DNA of 64,000 nucleotides, taken from contig JAZKAR010000004.1 of NCBI GenBank assembly GCA_040389065.1, forward strand, positions 62,001 through 126,000. The letters are read 5' to 3'. The DNA comes from JAZKAR01 sp040389065. GTDB lineage: Bacteria; Pseudomonadota; Gammaproteobacteria; Burkholderiales; Casimicrobiaceae. The translations under genes and the position numbers were made by a program. Under the pieces are notes generated by a model. The model searched no databases and was not told where the DNA came from. It worked only from the letters and a program-made list of their open reading frames with translations. Below, piece by piece: positions 17,747-32,700 of this stretch. How positions within the stretch are numbered: the first letter of the stretch is position 1; every line of letters starts with the position of its first letter.

Positions 17747-20700
17747 ATGTCTCAACGCTCAAAATCTCAACAAAAAATGAAACTCAGTCATAACGCATCA
17801 TCACGCCCCATTATGGATACCGCTGCTGATATTGCCATCATCGGTATGGCTTGTCGGTTTCCCGATGCGAAGACGCCGGAACAGTTTTGGCAAAATCTTA
17901 TAGAAGGCAAAAGCAGTGTGCGAGAAATCCCCAAAGAGCGCTGGGATTGGCAGCAGTTTTGGGGGGACCCTAAACAAGAGAATGCATCCAACAGCAAGTG
18001 GGGTGGTTTTATTGATGATATTGATTTGTTTGATGCCGCGTTTTTTAATATCTCCGGACCTGAAGCAAATTTAATGGATCCTCAGCAGCGAATTTTATTG
18101 GAGTTATCTTGGGCCTGTTTGGAAGATGCTGGAGTGGTGCCTTCGGCGCTTGCTGGTCAAGCTGTAGGAGTGTTTATTGGGGTATGTCATAACGATTATA
18201 TGGAAATTCAAGCGCGTGCTGGATGTCAATATCAAGGGTATGCGATATCTGGCACGATTCTATCAATCTTAGCAAATCGTTTATCATACTTTTATAATTT
18301 TAAAGGGCCGAGCCTAAATATAGATACAGCGTGTTCTAGTTCTTTAGTTTCTGTGTTGCAAGCAATAGCTTCTCTACGGTCGGGTGAAAGTAGCTTAGCC
18401 CTGGCCGGAGGAATTAACTATTTAGGGTCCGAAACCCGCCATTTATCCTTAAGTGGCTTGAATATGCTTTCCCCTAATGGGTACTGTAAAAGTTTTGATG
18501 AAGCGGGTGATGGCTATGTGCGTAGCGAAGGGGCAGGTTTATTATTATTGAAACGCTTAGAGCAGGCTGAGAGTGACGGAGATCGCATCCTGGCAGTCAT
18601 TAAAGGTGGTGCGATGAATCATGGGGGAAAGGCACGCACCTTGACTGCGCCTAATGCCTTTGCCCAATCGCAGGTGATTGCCAGCGCTATAGAAGATGCA
18701 CGTATACCGATAGACAGCTTGAGCTATATCGAAGCTCACGGCACCGGAACACCGGTAGGAGATCCTATTGAAATAATGGGAATTTCGCGCGCCTTCAGTA
18801 AATTAAGCAAGCAAACTGGACATGCTGCTCCATCCATTCATAGCTGTGGAATTGGGTCTGTTAAAACGAATATCGGTCACTTAGAGGCCGCAGCAGGGGT
18901 TGCTGGCTTAATTAAATTAATATTATGTCTTCAACACCAGTATTTGCCGGCTTTGCAAAATTTTGAGCGCATTAATCCAAAAATCAATCTTGATAACACT
19001 CCTTTTTATTTACTGAAACAAGCGCAAATATGGGCACCAAACCAGGATCCGCAAGGGAAAGCCTATCCGCGTCGGGCAGGGGTAAGCTCGTTTGGTTTTG
19101 GCGGAGCCAATGCACATGTGATAGTGGAAGAATATTCAAATCAAATAAAGTCTGTTGAGAAACACTCTGAGGATACTTCTAATGATGAACCATGGATATT
19201 GGTGTTATCTGCTAAGACGGAAGACAGTCTCCGAGCACAGAGACAGCAATTGGCAGATTACCTGATTCAGGCTAGTTCTTCGTTAACGCGTCAGCAACTA
19301 GATCGCATTGCCTATACGTTACAAGTGAGGCGTGAGGCTATGCCCCACCGTTGGGCTATGTTGATAGAAAAGGTTGATGTTTTATCCGAAACGTTGAAAG
19401 CTGCTATTTCTAATCATGGAGAGAACTCTCATGAATGGATAGCACATGTAAAAGATTATGAAGCCCTGATAGCAGGCTACCAAGATGGTGATTCACGCAT
19501 GTTACTTGCGGAATGGATCAATAACAGAAAATATTATAAGTTAGCAGAGTTTTGGGTCAAAGGGCTTGATGTGGATTGGGCCTTGCTTTATTCAAATGGC
19601 TTGCCACAGATAGTATCTTTACCGACCTACCCTTTTTCTCGGCAACGTTATTGGGTGGAAGTAGATGCTGCGTCACGCTCCTCTATCGAAGACAAAGGCG
19701 CCTATGTATTGCATCCCTTAGTGCATCAGAACACTTCTACTTTAGCTGAGCAAACATTCAGCGCCTACTTTACTGGTGAGGAATTTTTCTTTAGAGATCA
19801 CCAGATACATGGGCAAAAGGTGTTGCCAGGTGTAGCCTATTTAGAAATGATAAGAGCGGCTTTGGTATATGCCTTACCGCTTCATGAGTCTATTAACAAT
19901 CAGGACACCCTGCTTGAGCTTAGTCAGATTGTATGGCCCCAGCCGTTTGTTTTGAGTAAAAAACACACTGTGCATATCGCTCTGATACCGGAAGACAATG
20001 GTCAGATAGCCTATGAAGTTTTCAGCAGAAATGAGAAGAGTGAGTCTGATAATGGCTTTTATATACATAGTCAAGGGGAAGCGAGTTTCGTTACAGAAAT
20101 TCTGCCTTCTTTGGATATATCCGCGCTGCAAAAACAGCTTAATGAAAGTGTAGGGGTTGCTGAGTTTTATCAAATATTTGAGAGCCAAGGTTTGCAGTAT
20201 GGCCCAGGTCACCGCGGCATTCGATCATTAAACCGAGTAGTAACTGAGGAGGGGGAAGTTCGTGCAGTCTTAGCAGAGTTGCTATTACCTGAATTTTTAG
20301 CAAAAGACCTCTCTTATAGTGCTTATGGTTTGCATCCTTGTTTAGTGGATAGCGCCGTACAAGCGAGTTTGCTATTGGTCTTTGCGTATCAGACTGCGCC
20401 CTTAGCCTTGCCATTCGCGTTGGAAAGCATGCAGATGCGTTGTCATACCAGCCCCTTAAGCCATGCTTGGGCTTGGCTGCGCCCTTCCGAGAGCCCCACG
20501 ACAGCGGCTAAGGGTCTTATTAAAAAGTTTGATCTTGATATATGTGATTACACAGGCCAGCCTGTAATAGCTATGCGTGGTTTCTGTACTCGCGTACTCA
20601 AGGGTGACCTAAGCCTGATATCTGATAAATCTGCCTCTTTTATCCAGAAGAAACTTCGTGGGCAAGAGGATTTCTCGCCACAATTGCTTAACTTTGTTGA

Positions 20701-23700
20701 TGAAACTACGGCTATGCAGGCTCACGCTTTTGCATCTATACCTAAAGCTATCGTTACAGACCCTAAAGAAATTGATTTAGCCTCAGCCACTGAAAAGTTT
20801 CTCAAACAGCAAATGTCAGCGGTATTAAAGTTAACGCCACAGCAGATCGATAGCCAAGCACCTTTAGAAACATATGGCATTGATTCAGTTCTGGCCATGA
20901 AGATGATTGCAGCTTTGGAGCAGGTTTTAGGGCGCTTATCTAAAACCTTATTTTTTGAAGTGCAGACCCTGGCAGCCTTGCGTGATTATTTGATCATAGA
21001 GCATAAAGAAGCTTTATTAGCGCATTTGAGGCCACAGCTGAGGCTGTCGACATTAGATTCTCCGATACAAGCTGCTGCTGTTGCCCCAGTAACTGAGCAG
21101 CCTAAACGCTTCTTTCGGCACTCGGCTAAAATTATTGGATCTCAGGTTGAAGCATCTAGCCCCTTATCTATCGCTATTGTGGGTTTAAGCGGGCGTTATC
21201 CTCAAGCCGAAAACGTGAATGTTTTTTGGGAAAAGCTGCGTAACGGAATAGATTTGATTACAGAGGTTCCTGAAGAGCGTTGGAATTGGCAGGCGTATTA
21301 CTCTGAAGACCGTCACCAGCAAGGTAAGCACTATAGTAAGTGGGGCGGATTTATCGATGGAGTCGATGAATTTGACCCCTTGTTTTTTAAGATATCTCCG
21401 CGAGAAGCCGAGCTTATGGATCCGCAAGAGCGTTTATTCTTGCAAGAAAGCTGGAAGGCTTTAGAGGATGCGGGTTATACCCGTACCACGTTAGCAACTA
21501 TACCTGCTTCATATGATGGTTTAAAGGATCTGCCAGGTCAGGTTGGTGTTTACGCGGGCATTATGTACAGTGAATACCAGTTGTACAGCGGCAATAAGGT
21601 TTCGACTAACACCACCTATGCTAGCGTAGCGAATCGAGTGTCTTATGTATTAGATTTGCATGGCCCCAGCTATACCGTCGACAGCATGTGCTCAAGCTCG
21701 CTAACGGCCATTCATTCTGCCTGCCAAGATCTTAGAACAGGACGAATTGCCATGGCGATTGCGGGTGGGGTGAATGTTAGCATTCATCCTAATAAATATT
21801 TAATGCTCAGCCAGGGGCAATTTATCTCCAGTGATGGTCATTGCCAGAGTTTTGGGGAAGGAGGCGATGGCTATATTCCTGGTGAGGGTGTGGGGGTTGT
21901 CATTTTAAAACGCCTAAGTGATGCCGAGCGTGATGGTGATCATATTTATGGGGTGATTCAAGGCAGTGCCTTAAACCATGGAGGGAAAACCAACGGCTAT
22001 ACGGTGCCGAACCCTCTTGCTCAGCAGCAGGTGATTCAACGAGCGTTAAGTGAAGCGCAAGTTGATTCACGTGCTATCAGCTATATTGAAGCGCATGGTA
22101 CGGGTACGAAGTTAGGTGATCCGATTGAAATAACGGGCTTAAGCAGAGCGTTTAAACAGCTTAATGTAAGTGAGGCAGCTACTCAATACTGCGCCATTGG
22201 GTCGGTTAAATCAAATATGGGGCATGGGGAGAGTGCGGCTGGTATTTCTGGTTTAACTAAAGTTTTATTGCAATTGCAGCATAAACAAATTGCGCCCTCG
22301 CTGCACTCAGCCACCCTAAATCCGCATATTGATTTTGCACCAACGCCCTTTGAAGTGAACCAAACCCTGAGAGCATGGGAAGCCCCAATCATCGATGGAA
22401 AACAATATCCAAGAATAGCGGGTATTTCATCATTCGGGGCGGGAGGCAGCAATGCGCATATGGTGGTACAAGAATATGTGCCGAGCCGTAGCCAGCAAGA
22501 GAAGTTCAATCAGCAGCAGGCATTTTTAGAGAGCCAGCATGATCCTATTTTAATAGTTTTATCAGCCCAAAGTGAAGCGCAACTGATTCAGTATGCCCAG
22601 CAGTTGGTGAAGTATATTGAGCAATCGCAAGACAGTTTAGATAACGTTACGCTGAGACGTTTGGCGTACACCCTGCAAGTAGGGCGTGAGGCTATGGACG
22701 AACGGCTAGCGTTGATTACTCAAGGCGTTGAAACGCTGAAAGATCAGCTTTATGCATTCATAAAAGCTGAAAAGACTGAAGAAAGTTATCGAGGTCAGGT
22801 CAAACAGTATCAAACTACATTAGCTTCTCTGATAGGAGACGACCACTTTCGAGAAGCAGTAGGTAAATGGATTAAAAGTAATAAATTTCATCAGTTAGCC
22901 GATTTTTGGGTAAAAGGCCTTGACGTGGATTGGGTACAGCTTTATCCAAATGGCTTACCCCTGAAGTTATCTTTACCAACGTATCCATTTGCCAAGCAGC
23001 GTTATTGGGTGGAAGCAGATACACGATCACATGCATTTATCATCAGCAAAAGCATGGGTGTATTGCATCCCTTATTGCATCAGAACATCTCAGATTTATT
23101 AGAACAAAGATTCAGTTCTTCTTTCAGCGGTGAGGAATTTTTTTTCAAGGATCATCAGATACAAGGGCAAAGAGTGTTGCCTGGTGTGGCGTATTTGGAG
23201 ATGGCACGAGCCGCATTAATACGTGCATTGCGTGTGAATGTAACTGCCAACGCTTATGCACCTATGCTTGAATTCGACGAGATTGTTTGGGTTCAGCCCT
23301 TCGTTTTGAATAAAGAGCAAACAGTGCATATTGTTCTGACGCCGCAAGAGAACGAGCAAGTGGCTTATGAGGTTTTGAGCGAAAATACAGGAAGTGAATC
23401 CGGGCCTCGCTTTTCTGTACACAATCAAGGTGTAGCTCGTTTCGTTTCGAAGGAGGATATTTCCCTCTCGTTGGATATATCAGCTCTAGAAGGACGAATG
23501 AACGAAAGCGTAAATATCACGGACGTGTATAACACATTCGAGAAGCAAGGTTTACAGTATGGAGCGGGGCATCGCGGTATTCAGGCTTTAAGGCGCGCGA
23601 TAGGAGAAGATGGGCAGGTCAGGGAAGTTTTGGCAGAGTTGGTATTGCCTGAGTTTTTGATGAAAGACGATGAGCATAGCGCCTATGGTCTACATCCGTG

Positions 23701-26700
23701 TTTAATGGATAGTGCTGTGCAAGCAAGTTTGCTTTTGGCAGCAGAGTACCAGACTGCGCCGCTGGCTTTGCCGTTTGCCTTAAAAAACTTGCGTATTATG
23801 CGGCATAGTAGCTCAAGCCATCTGTGGGCCTGGGTGCGTCCTGTAGCGAATTCAGCGCGCGATAACCGTATCCAAAATTTTGATCTTGATGTATGTGATG
23901 ATGCTGGTGTAGTTGTAGTGGCGATGCGTGGTTTTTGTACCCGCGTACTTAACGTCGAGTTAAATGCTATCTCAGAGAAACGGGCTACATCTACACAAAC
24001 ATTATTATTACAGGCTTATTGGCAAGTACAGCCTTTAGTAAACGCTGGTAACGCTTTAGAAAAACATTTATTGCTGTCACATCATATTTTTGTGGCTCAT
24101 GATGTTGATAGTGCGAGTCTCCAATCAGCGTTACAGCAGCAGTGGAAAACAGCTGCTGAAGTGAAGGTTCATTCGTTAACATGGCATCCGAATGCTATAG
24201 CAGACAGTGTGCAGCAAGCCGCCTTACAGCTCTTAGCGCACCTGAAAAAATTGCTGACAACGCCCTTGAAAAATAAAGTATTCATTCAAATCGTGGTGGC
24301 GAGTGCATCAGCCTCCGCTAGTTCGCATCTAATGAGCGCTCTTTGTGGGCTTGTACATACCGCCCATCAGGAACAACCAAAAATTTTTGGTCAAGTGATT
24401 GAGGTTGAAGCTGGCTGTGCAATTGAAACGCTAGTAGAGCGGCTTATTGCTAATAGGCAATCCCTCTCTCATTCGCTAATTCGCTATATCGAAGGTGAGC
24501 GGCAGGTCTGGCGTTTGCAAGAAACCCAGATTGTAGAGGCTGTGAACCTTCCTGCAACTGTGAAAATAAATCCTTGGAAAACTCAGGGAGTGTATCTGAT
24601 CACTGGGGGGGCAGGCGGTTTGGGTTTGATCGTTGCGAGAGCGATTGCCGAAAGTACCGACAAGGCTGTCTTGGTGTTAACAGGCCGCTCACCATTAACA
24701 GCCGCAAAAGAGCAAGCCTTTGCAGCCTTACGGGAGCTTGGTGCCACGATCGATTACCGGAGAATTGATGTCTGTGACAAAGAAGCAGTAACTTTTCTTA
24801 TTCAAGATATTCTCGCAATCTACAGTCAGCTTACCGGTGTGATTCATAGCGCTGGGATCATCAATGATGGTTTTATTATCAAAAAAGATAACGAGAGCTT
24901 TAAGCAAGTGCTTGCACCTAAACTACAAGGCACAGTGTATTTGGATGAAGCTACGCAGGCGTGTAATTTAGATTACTTTATCTTATTCTCCTCTATTGCC
25001 GGAGTAATAGGTAATCCAGGCCAGGCGGATTACGCTACAGCGAATGCGTTTATGGACTGCTATGCAACCTATCGTCAGGGTTTGGTTGAGCAGGGGCAGC
25101 GCCATGGTCATACCGTTTCTATCAACTGGCCCTTGTGGCGAGAGGGTGGTATGCAGGTGGATGAAACCAGTGAAGCATTAATGCATCAGTTGTATGGTAT
25201 GACTCCGCTTTCCACCCAGGCCGGGATTGCCGCCTTGCAGTTGATACTCATGGGCTTACACACTGATAAAAAGGCTATGTTTGAGCAAAATAGAGTTGTT
25301 GTTTCGGGAGATCGTATTCGTCTACTTGCCGCTTTAAACGCGCTGAGTAGAGAAAAAAATGAGGAAGTTAATAAAAAAGTACACGTGCCTCTGCTGCTGG
25401 CTCATGAGCCAGTCGCGGTAAATGCTGACACAGTTGTCGACACACATGACAATGATTTACTCATGGACACTGAACAATTTCTTAAACAGCAATTATCAGC
25501 GGTATTAAAGTTAGCTTCGCATCAGATTGATAGCCAAGCTCCATTGGAAACGTATGGTATTGATTCAATTCTGGCCATGCAGATGATTGCAGCCTTAGAG
25601 AAGGTATTAGGGCGCTTATCTAAAACATTGTTTTTTGAGGTACAGACCCTGGCAGCCTTGCGTGATTATTTAATCGCAGAGCATAAAGAAGCTTTATTAG
25701 CACATTTAAGGCCTCAGGCGAAAGTGTCTACATTACAGGCTGCTAATAGTATTAATAGCATGGCTATCGAGCTAACCCAAAATCATACACGCTTTTTTCG
25801 CCGTGCAATGGAAGTATCTGCACCTCGCGTTGAAGCATCTAGCTCCTTGTCTATCGCTATTGTGGGTTTAAGCGGGCGTTATCCTCAAGCCGAAAACGTG
25901 AATGTTTTTTGGGAAAAGCTGCGTGACGGAATAGATTTGATTAGAGAGATTCCTGAAGAGCGTTGGAATTGGCAGGCGTATTACTCTAAAGACCGTCACC
26001 AGCAAGGCAAGCACTATAGTAAGTGGGGTGGGTTTATCGATGGAGTCGATGAATTTGACCCCTTGTTTTTTAAGATATCTCCGCGCGAAGCCGAACTTAT
26101 GGATCCGCAAGAGCGTTTATTTTTGCAAGAAAGCTGGAAGGCCTTAGAAGATGCGGGCTATACCCGTGCTACGTTAGCAACTATACCTGCTTCATATGAT
26201 GGTTTAAAGGATCTGCCAGGTCAGGTTGGTGTCTATGCAGGCATCATGTACGGCGAATATCAGTTGTACAGTGGCGGTAAGGTAGCGACCAATACCAGTT
26301 ATGCCAGTGTAGCGAATCGAGTATCTTATGTGCTGGATTTGCATGGCCCTAGCTATACGATCGACAGCATGTGCTCAAGTTCGCTAACGGCCATTCATTC
26401 CGCTTGCCAAGATCTTAGATCGGGGCGAATTGCCATGGCGATTGCGGGTGGGGTGAATGTCAGCATTCATCCTAATAAATATTTAATGCTCAGCCAGGGG
26501 CAATTTATCTCCAGTGATGGTCATTGCCAGAGTTTTGGGGAAGGAGGCGATGGCTATATTCCTGGTGAGGGTGTGGGGGTTGTCATTTTAAAACGCCTAA
26601 GTGATGCCGAGCGTGATGGTGATCATATTTATGGGGTGATTCAAGGCAGTGCCTTAAACCATGGAGGGAAAACCAACGGCTATACGGTGCCGAACCCTCT

Positions 26701-29700
26701 TGCTCAGCAGCAGGTGATTCAACGAGCGTTAAGTGAAGCGCAAGTTGATCCGCGAGCCATCAGCTATATTGAAGCACATGGTACGGGTACGAAGTTAGGC
26801 GATCCGATTGAAATAACGGGCTTAAGCAGAGCGTTTAAGCAGCTTAGTGTAAGTGAGGCGGGTAGAGTAGGTAATAAGCCAGGCACTCAATACTGCGCAA
26901 TTGGATCAGTGAAATCCAATATGGGGCATGGGGAGAGTGCGGCTGGTATCTCTGGCTTAACTAAAATTTTATTGCAATTGCAACATAAACAAATTGCGCC
27001 CTCACTGCATTCAGATACCCTAAATCCGCATATTGATTTTGCATCAACGCCTTTTGAAGTGAACCAAATCCTGAGAGCATGGGAAGCCCCAATGATCGAC
27101 GGTAAGGAATACCCACGCATAGCAGGTATTTCATCGTTCGGGGCGGGGGGTAGCAATGCACATATGGTGGTACAAGAATATGTGCCGAGCCGTAGCCAGC
27201 AAGAGAAGTTCAATCAGCAGCAGGCATTTTTAGAGAGCCAGCATGATCCTATTTTAATAGTTTTATCAGCCCAAAGTGAAGCGCAACTGATTCAGTATGC
27301 CCAGCAGTTGGTGAAGTATATTGAGCAATCGCAAGACAGTTTAGATAACGTTACGCTGAGACGTTTGGCGTACACCCTGCAAGTAGGGCGTGAGGCTATG
27401 GACGAACGGCTAGCGTTGATTACTCAAGGCGTTGAAACGCTGAAAGATCAGCTTTATGCGTTCATAAAAGCTGAGAGGGCTGAAGATAGCTATCGGGGGG
27501 CAGTTAAACATGAGCAAAGTAGTTTAGCTTCTTTGATAGCAGACGAGCACTTTCAGGAAATAGTAGATAAATGGATACAAAAACGTAAATACAATCAGTT
27601 AGCAGAGTTCTGGGTTAAAGGACTTGCTTTGGACTGGGCCCTGCTGTATCCAAATGGCTTACCGCAGAAAGTATCTTTACCAACGTATCCATTTGCCAAG
27701 CAGCGGTATTGGGTGAAAGCTGATGCACGATCCCAGGTATCCATTGCAGGCAAAAGTATGGGTGTATTACACCCTTTATTGCATCAAAATACCTCGAATT
27801 TATCGGAGCAAAAATTCAGCTCTTACTTCACGGGTGAAGAGTTTTTCTTTCAGGATCACCAGGTACACGGGCAAAAAGTGTTGCCTGGTGTAGCGTATCT
27901 GGAAATGGCAAGAGCGGCATTTGTGCATGCCTTGCCTCTTGATGTGACGGTTGGTCATACGAGTGTGCTCGAGCTGAGTCAGATTGTCTGGTCTCAGCCG
28001 ATGGTGCTGAACAAAGAGCAAGTAGTACATATTACCTTAAAGCCAGAAGATAACGGTCAGGTTGCCTATGAAGTTTTTAGCGAAATAACAGGGGCTGAAT
28101 CCAGTGGCAGCGTTTATGTGCATAGCCAAGGTATAGCGAGCCTCATCTCAAAAGAAGAGAATTCAGCCTCATTGGATATATCAGCGCTGCAAAGGCGAAT
28201 GAACGAAAGTGTGGAGGTTAATCACCTTTATCAGGTATTCGAGAGTCAAGGTTTACAGTATGGCGCAGGTCATCGCGGCATTCAGTCATTAAACCGCGCG
28301 CTAACAGAAGATAACCAAGTTCGTGAAGTGTTAGCAGAATTAGTATTGCCTGAATTTTTGGTGCAAGAGCCATACCATGACACCTATGGTTTGCATCCGT
28401 GTTTAGTGGATAGTGCTTTGCAAGCAGGATTGCTATTGGCTGTAAAGTATTGGAATGCTTCACTGTCGTTGCCATTTGCATTGGAAAGTGTGTGTATCAT
28501 GTGTCACGCTAGCCCAAGTCATCTTTGGGCCTGGGTGCGTCCTTCAGAGAAGCCAACGAGCGACGGATCTATTAAGAAGTTTGATCTCGATCTGTGTGAT
28601 CTTACAGGCCAGGTGGTCGTGGCCATGCGAGGTTTGCATACTCGGGTACTTCGTGGCAGCCTAAGCATGCCTTTAGACAGTTCCGCCCCTTCAATACAGA
28701 CCCTAATATTACAACCCTATTGGCAGGTGCAGCCCCTGCCGCAATTCCCTCGTCGTTTGGAAAAACCTGTGTTTAGGTCGCACCATGTTTTTGTAGCGAG
28801 TGATATTAATATTAATATAAGTGATCTTAAATCAACTTTACAACAGCAGTGGAGGGCAGATGTTGAGGTACATGTTCATGCTTTAGCAGGGCAATCGAGC
28901 GACATGACAGATAATGTACAGCAGGCCGCCTTACAGCTGTTGGATCACCTCCAAAGTTTGCTGGTGGCAACACAGTTGCAAAATAAAGCATTCATTCAAG
29001 TATTGATAGCAAGTTCCTGTACTTCTGGCGGTTCTCATTTAATGAATGCTCTCTCAGGACTCCTAAGCACGATCAACCAGGAGCAGCCTAAAATCTTTGG
29101 TCAGGTGATTGAGATTGAAGCCACGTGTTTGATTGACAGTGTGGTGCGACGGCTTATTGAGAATGGGCAGAACCAATCTAATATACTGATTCGCTATGTT
29201 GAGGGTGAACGTCATATCTTGCGTTTGCAAGAAACACAAATCGTAGATGCCTTGAACTTTCAGACTCAGGAAATACATCCTTGGAAAAATCAAGGTGTGT
29301 ACCTGATAACTGGTGGGTCAGGAGGCTTAGGCTTGATTGTTGCAAAGGCTATTGCTGGGTGTACTGATAAAGTCACGTTAGTGTTAACCGGACGCTCACA
29401 AGCAACCTTAGCAAAAGAGCATGCCTTTGCGGCCTTGCGGGAGCTTGGTGCCACGGTCGATTACCGGATAGTAGATGTTTGTGATAAAGAAGCAGTAACG
29501 TCTTTAATTCAATATATTATGTCAACTTACAGTCAACTGACTGGAGTGATTCATAGCGCAGGTATTATCGATGATGGCTTTATCATCAAAAAAGATAACG
29601 AGAGGTTTAAGCGAGTACTAGCGCCTAAACTTCAAGGCACTGTATATCTGGATGAAGCCACTCAGGCGTGCGATTTAGATTACTTTATCCTATTCTCCTC

Positions 29701-32700
29701 CATTGCCGGAATAATAGGTAACCCAGGCCAGGCGGATTACGCTACAGCGAATGCATTTATGGATTGCTATGCAACTTATCGCCAGGGTTTGGTGAGGCAG
29801 GGGCAGCGCCATGGTTATACGGTTTCCATCAACTGGCCCTTGTGGCAAGAGGGTGGTATGCAGGTGGATGAAACCAGCGAAGCGTTAATGCATCAGCTAT
29901 ACGGTATGACTCCGCTTTCTACCCAGGCAGGAATTGTCGCTTTGCAGTTGGTGCTGGCTGACTCGCAAACGGAAAAAAAGCTTATGTCTGGGCAAAATAG
30001 GATCGTTGTCTCAGGCGATCGTATTCGTCTACTTACCGCTTTAAACGCGCTGAGTAGAGAAGAAAATGAGGAAGTTAATAAGAAAGTACACGTACCTCTG
30101 CTGCTGGCTCATGAGCCTACAGTGGTGAATGGTGAAATAGCGGTTGATTTATCAAACGAAAGTGATTTGCTCATAGACACTGAGCATTTTCTTAAACAGC
30201 AATTATCAGCAGTATTAAAGTTAGCCTCACATCAGATCGATAGCCAAGCGCCATTGGAAACGTATGGTATTGATTCAATTCTGACCATGCAGATGATTGT
30301 AGCCTTAGAAAAAGTGTTAGGGCGCTTATCTAAAACCTTATTCTTTGAGGTGCAGACTATCGCAGCCTTGCGTGATTATTTAATCGCAGAGCATAAAGAA
30401 GCTTTATTAGCACATTTAAGACCCCAGGCAAAGGTATCTACATCTACATTACTGGCTGCTAATAGTATTAATAGCATAGCTACCGAGTTAACCCGAAGCC
30501 ATACACGTTTTTTTCGTCGTGAAATGGAAGTATCTGCACCTTGTGCTGAAGCGTCTAGCCCCTTGTCTATCGCTATTGTGGGTTTAAGTGGGCGTTATCC
30601 TCAAGCCGAAAACGTGAATGTTTTTTGGGAAAAACTGCGTAACGGAATAGATTTGATTACGGAGGTTCCTGAAGAGCGTTGGAATTGGCAGATGCATTAC
30701 TCTAAAGATCGTCACCAGCAAGGCAAACACTATAGTAAATGGGGCGGATTTATTGATGGGGTTGATGAGTTTGATCCCTTGTTTTTTAAGATTTCCCCAC
30801 GCGAAGCCGAACTTATGGATCCGCAAGAGCGTTTATTTTTGCAGGAATGCTGGAAGGCCTTAGAAGATGCGGGCTATACCCGTGCTACGTTAGCAACGGT
30901 GTCTGCTTCTTATAATAGCGTAGACAGCAGCGTGAAAGATTTGCCAGGTCAGGTTGGTGTCTACGCAGGCATTATGTACGGCGAATACCAGTTGTATAGC
31001 GGCAGTAAAGTTTCGACCAATACCAGTTATGCCAGCGTAGCGAATCGAGTGTCTTATGTATTAGACCTGCATGGCCCTAGCTATACGATCGATAGCATGT
31101 GTTCAAGTTCACTAACGGCCATTCATTCAGCCTGCCAAGACCTAAAATCAGGGCGAATTGCCATGGCGATTGCGGGTGGTGTAAATGTCAGCATTCATCC
31201 TAATAAATATTTAATGCTCAGCCAGGGGCAATTTATCTCCAGTGATGGTCACTGCCAAAGTTTTGGTGAGGGAGGCAATGGGTATATTCCTGGCGAAGGT
31301 GTCGGCGTCGTTATTTTAAAACGCCTAAGTGATGCTGAACGCGATGGCGATCATATTTATGGGGTGATTCAAGGCAGTGCTTTAAACCATGGGGGGAAAA
31401 CCAACGGCTATACGGTGCCGAATCCTCTGGCTCAACAACAGGTGATTCAGCGAGCGTTAAGTGAAGCGCGCGTTGATCCGCGAGCCATCAGCTATATCGA
31501 AGCACATGGTACGGGTACGAAGTTAGGCGATCCGATTGAAATAACGGGCTTAAGCAGAGCGTTTAAGCAGCTTAGTGCAAGTGAGCCAGGTGCCCAATAC
31601 TGTGCAATTGGTTCGGTTAAATCCAATATGGGGCATGGGGAGAGTGCGGCTGGTATCTCTGGTTTAACTAAAGTTTTATTGCAATTGCAGCATAAACAAA
31701 TTGTGCCCTCGCTGCATTCGGATACCCTAAATCCGCATATTGATTTTGCATCTACGCCCTTTGCAGTGAACCAAACCCTGAGAGCTTGGGAAGCCCCAAT
31801 CATCGATGGAAAACAGTATCCAAGAATAGCGGGTATTTCATCATTCGGGGCGGGAGGCAGTAATGCGCATATGGTGGTACAAGAATATGTGCCGAGCCGT
31901 AGGCAACAAGAAAAACTTACACAACAAGAGAAGATTTTAGAGAATCAGCATGATCGTATGTTGATTGTGCTGTCAGCGCAAAGCGAAGCACAACTGATTC
32001 AGTATGCCCAGCAGTTGCTGAGGTATATTGAGCAGTCTCAAGGTAATTTAGATAGCGTTAAGCTGCGCTGTTTAGCATACACTCTACAAGCTGGGCGTGA
32101 AGCAATGGATGAACGACTGGCATTGATTACTCAAAACGTTGAAACGCTCCAGGAGCAGCTTCATGCGGTTATTAAAGGTGAGCGGTTTGAAGGTTGCTAT
32201 CGGGGGGCAGTTAAACATGAGCAAAGTAGCTTATCTTCTTTGATAGGAGACGAGCACTTTCAGGAAACAGTAGATAAATGGATACAAAAACGTAAATACC
32301 ATTCGTTAGCGGAGTTTTGGGTCAAAGGTCTTGCCTTAAATTGGGGATTGTTATATCCCCATGGTTTACCGGGAAAATTATCGTTGCCGACGTATCCCTT
32401 TGCCCGGCAGCGCTATTGGGTAGACGTAAATCCAACATCAACGCTATTCATGCCACATGAAAATTCACATAATCTGCATCCTTTATTACACCAGAATACC
32501 TCTAATGTATTGGAGCTAAAATTTAGCTCGCACTTTACGGGTGAGGAGTTCTTTTTTAAAGATTATCATACACACGGGCAACTGCCTGGTGTTGCGTATC
32601 TTGAAATGGCACGAGCAGCCTTGGTGCATGCTGTGCCACTTGATGCATCTGCCAGCAATGCCAGCCTGCTTGAGCTTAGCCAGATTGTATGGTCTGCGCC

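Noticed and set aside
17827..19137. KS1 as a decarboxylating loading KSQ
   Set aside because: Its active site reads DTACSSS with the Cys present, so it is a condensing KS.
21185..30826. Three similar 80-residue reverse-strand frames (21185-21427, 25868-26110, 30584-30826) opposite KS2-KS4
   Set aside because: Their similarity only mirrors the repeated KS coding sequence on the other strand; they lack ribosome sites and known motifs.
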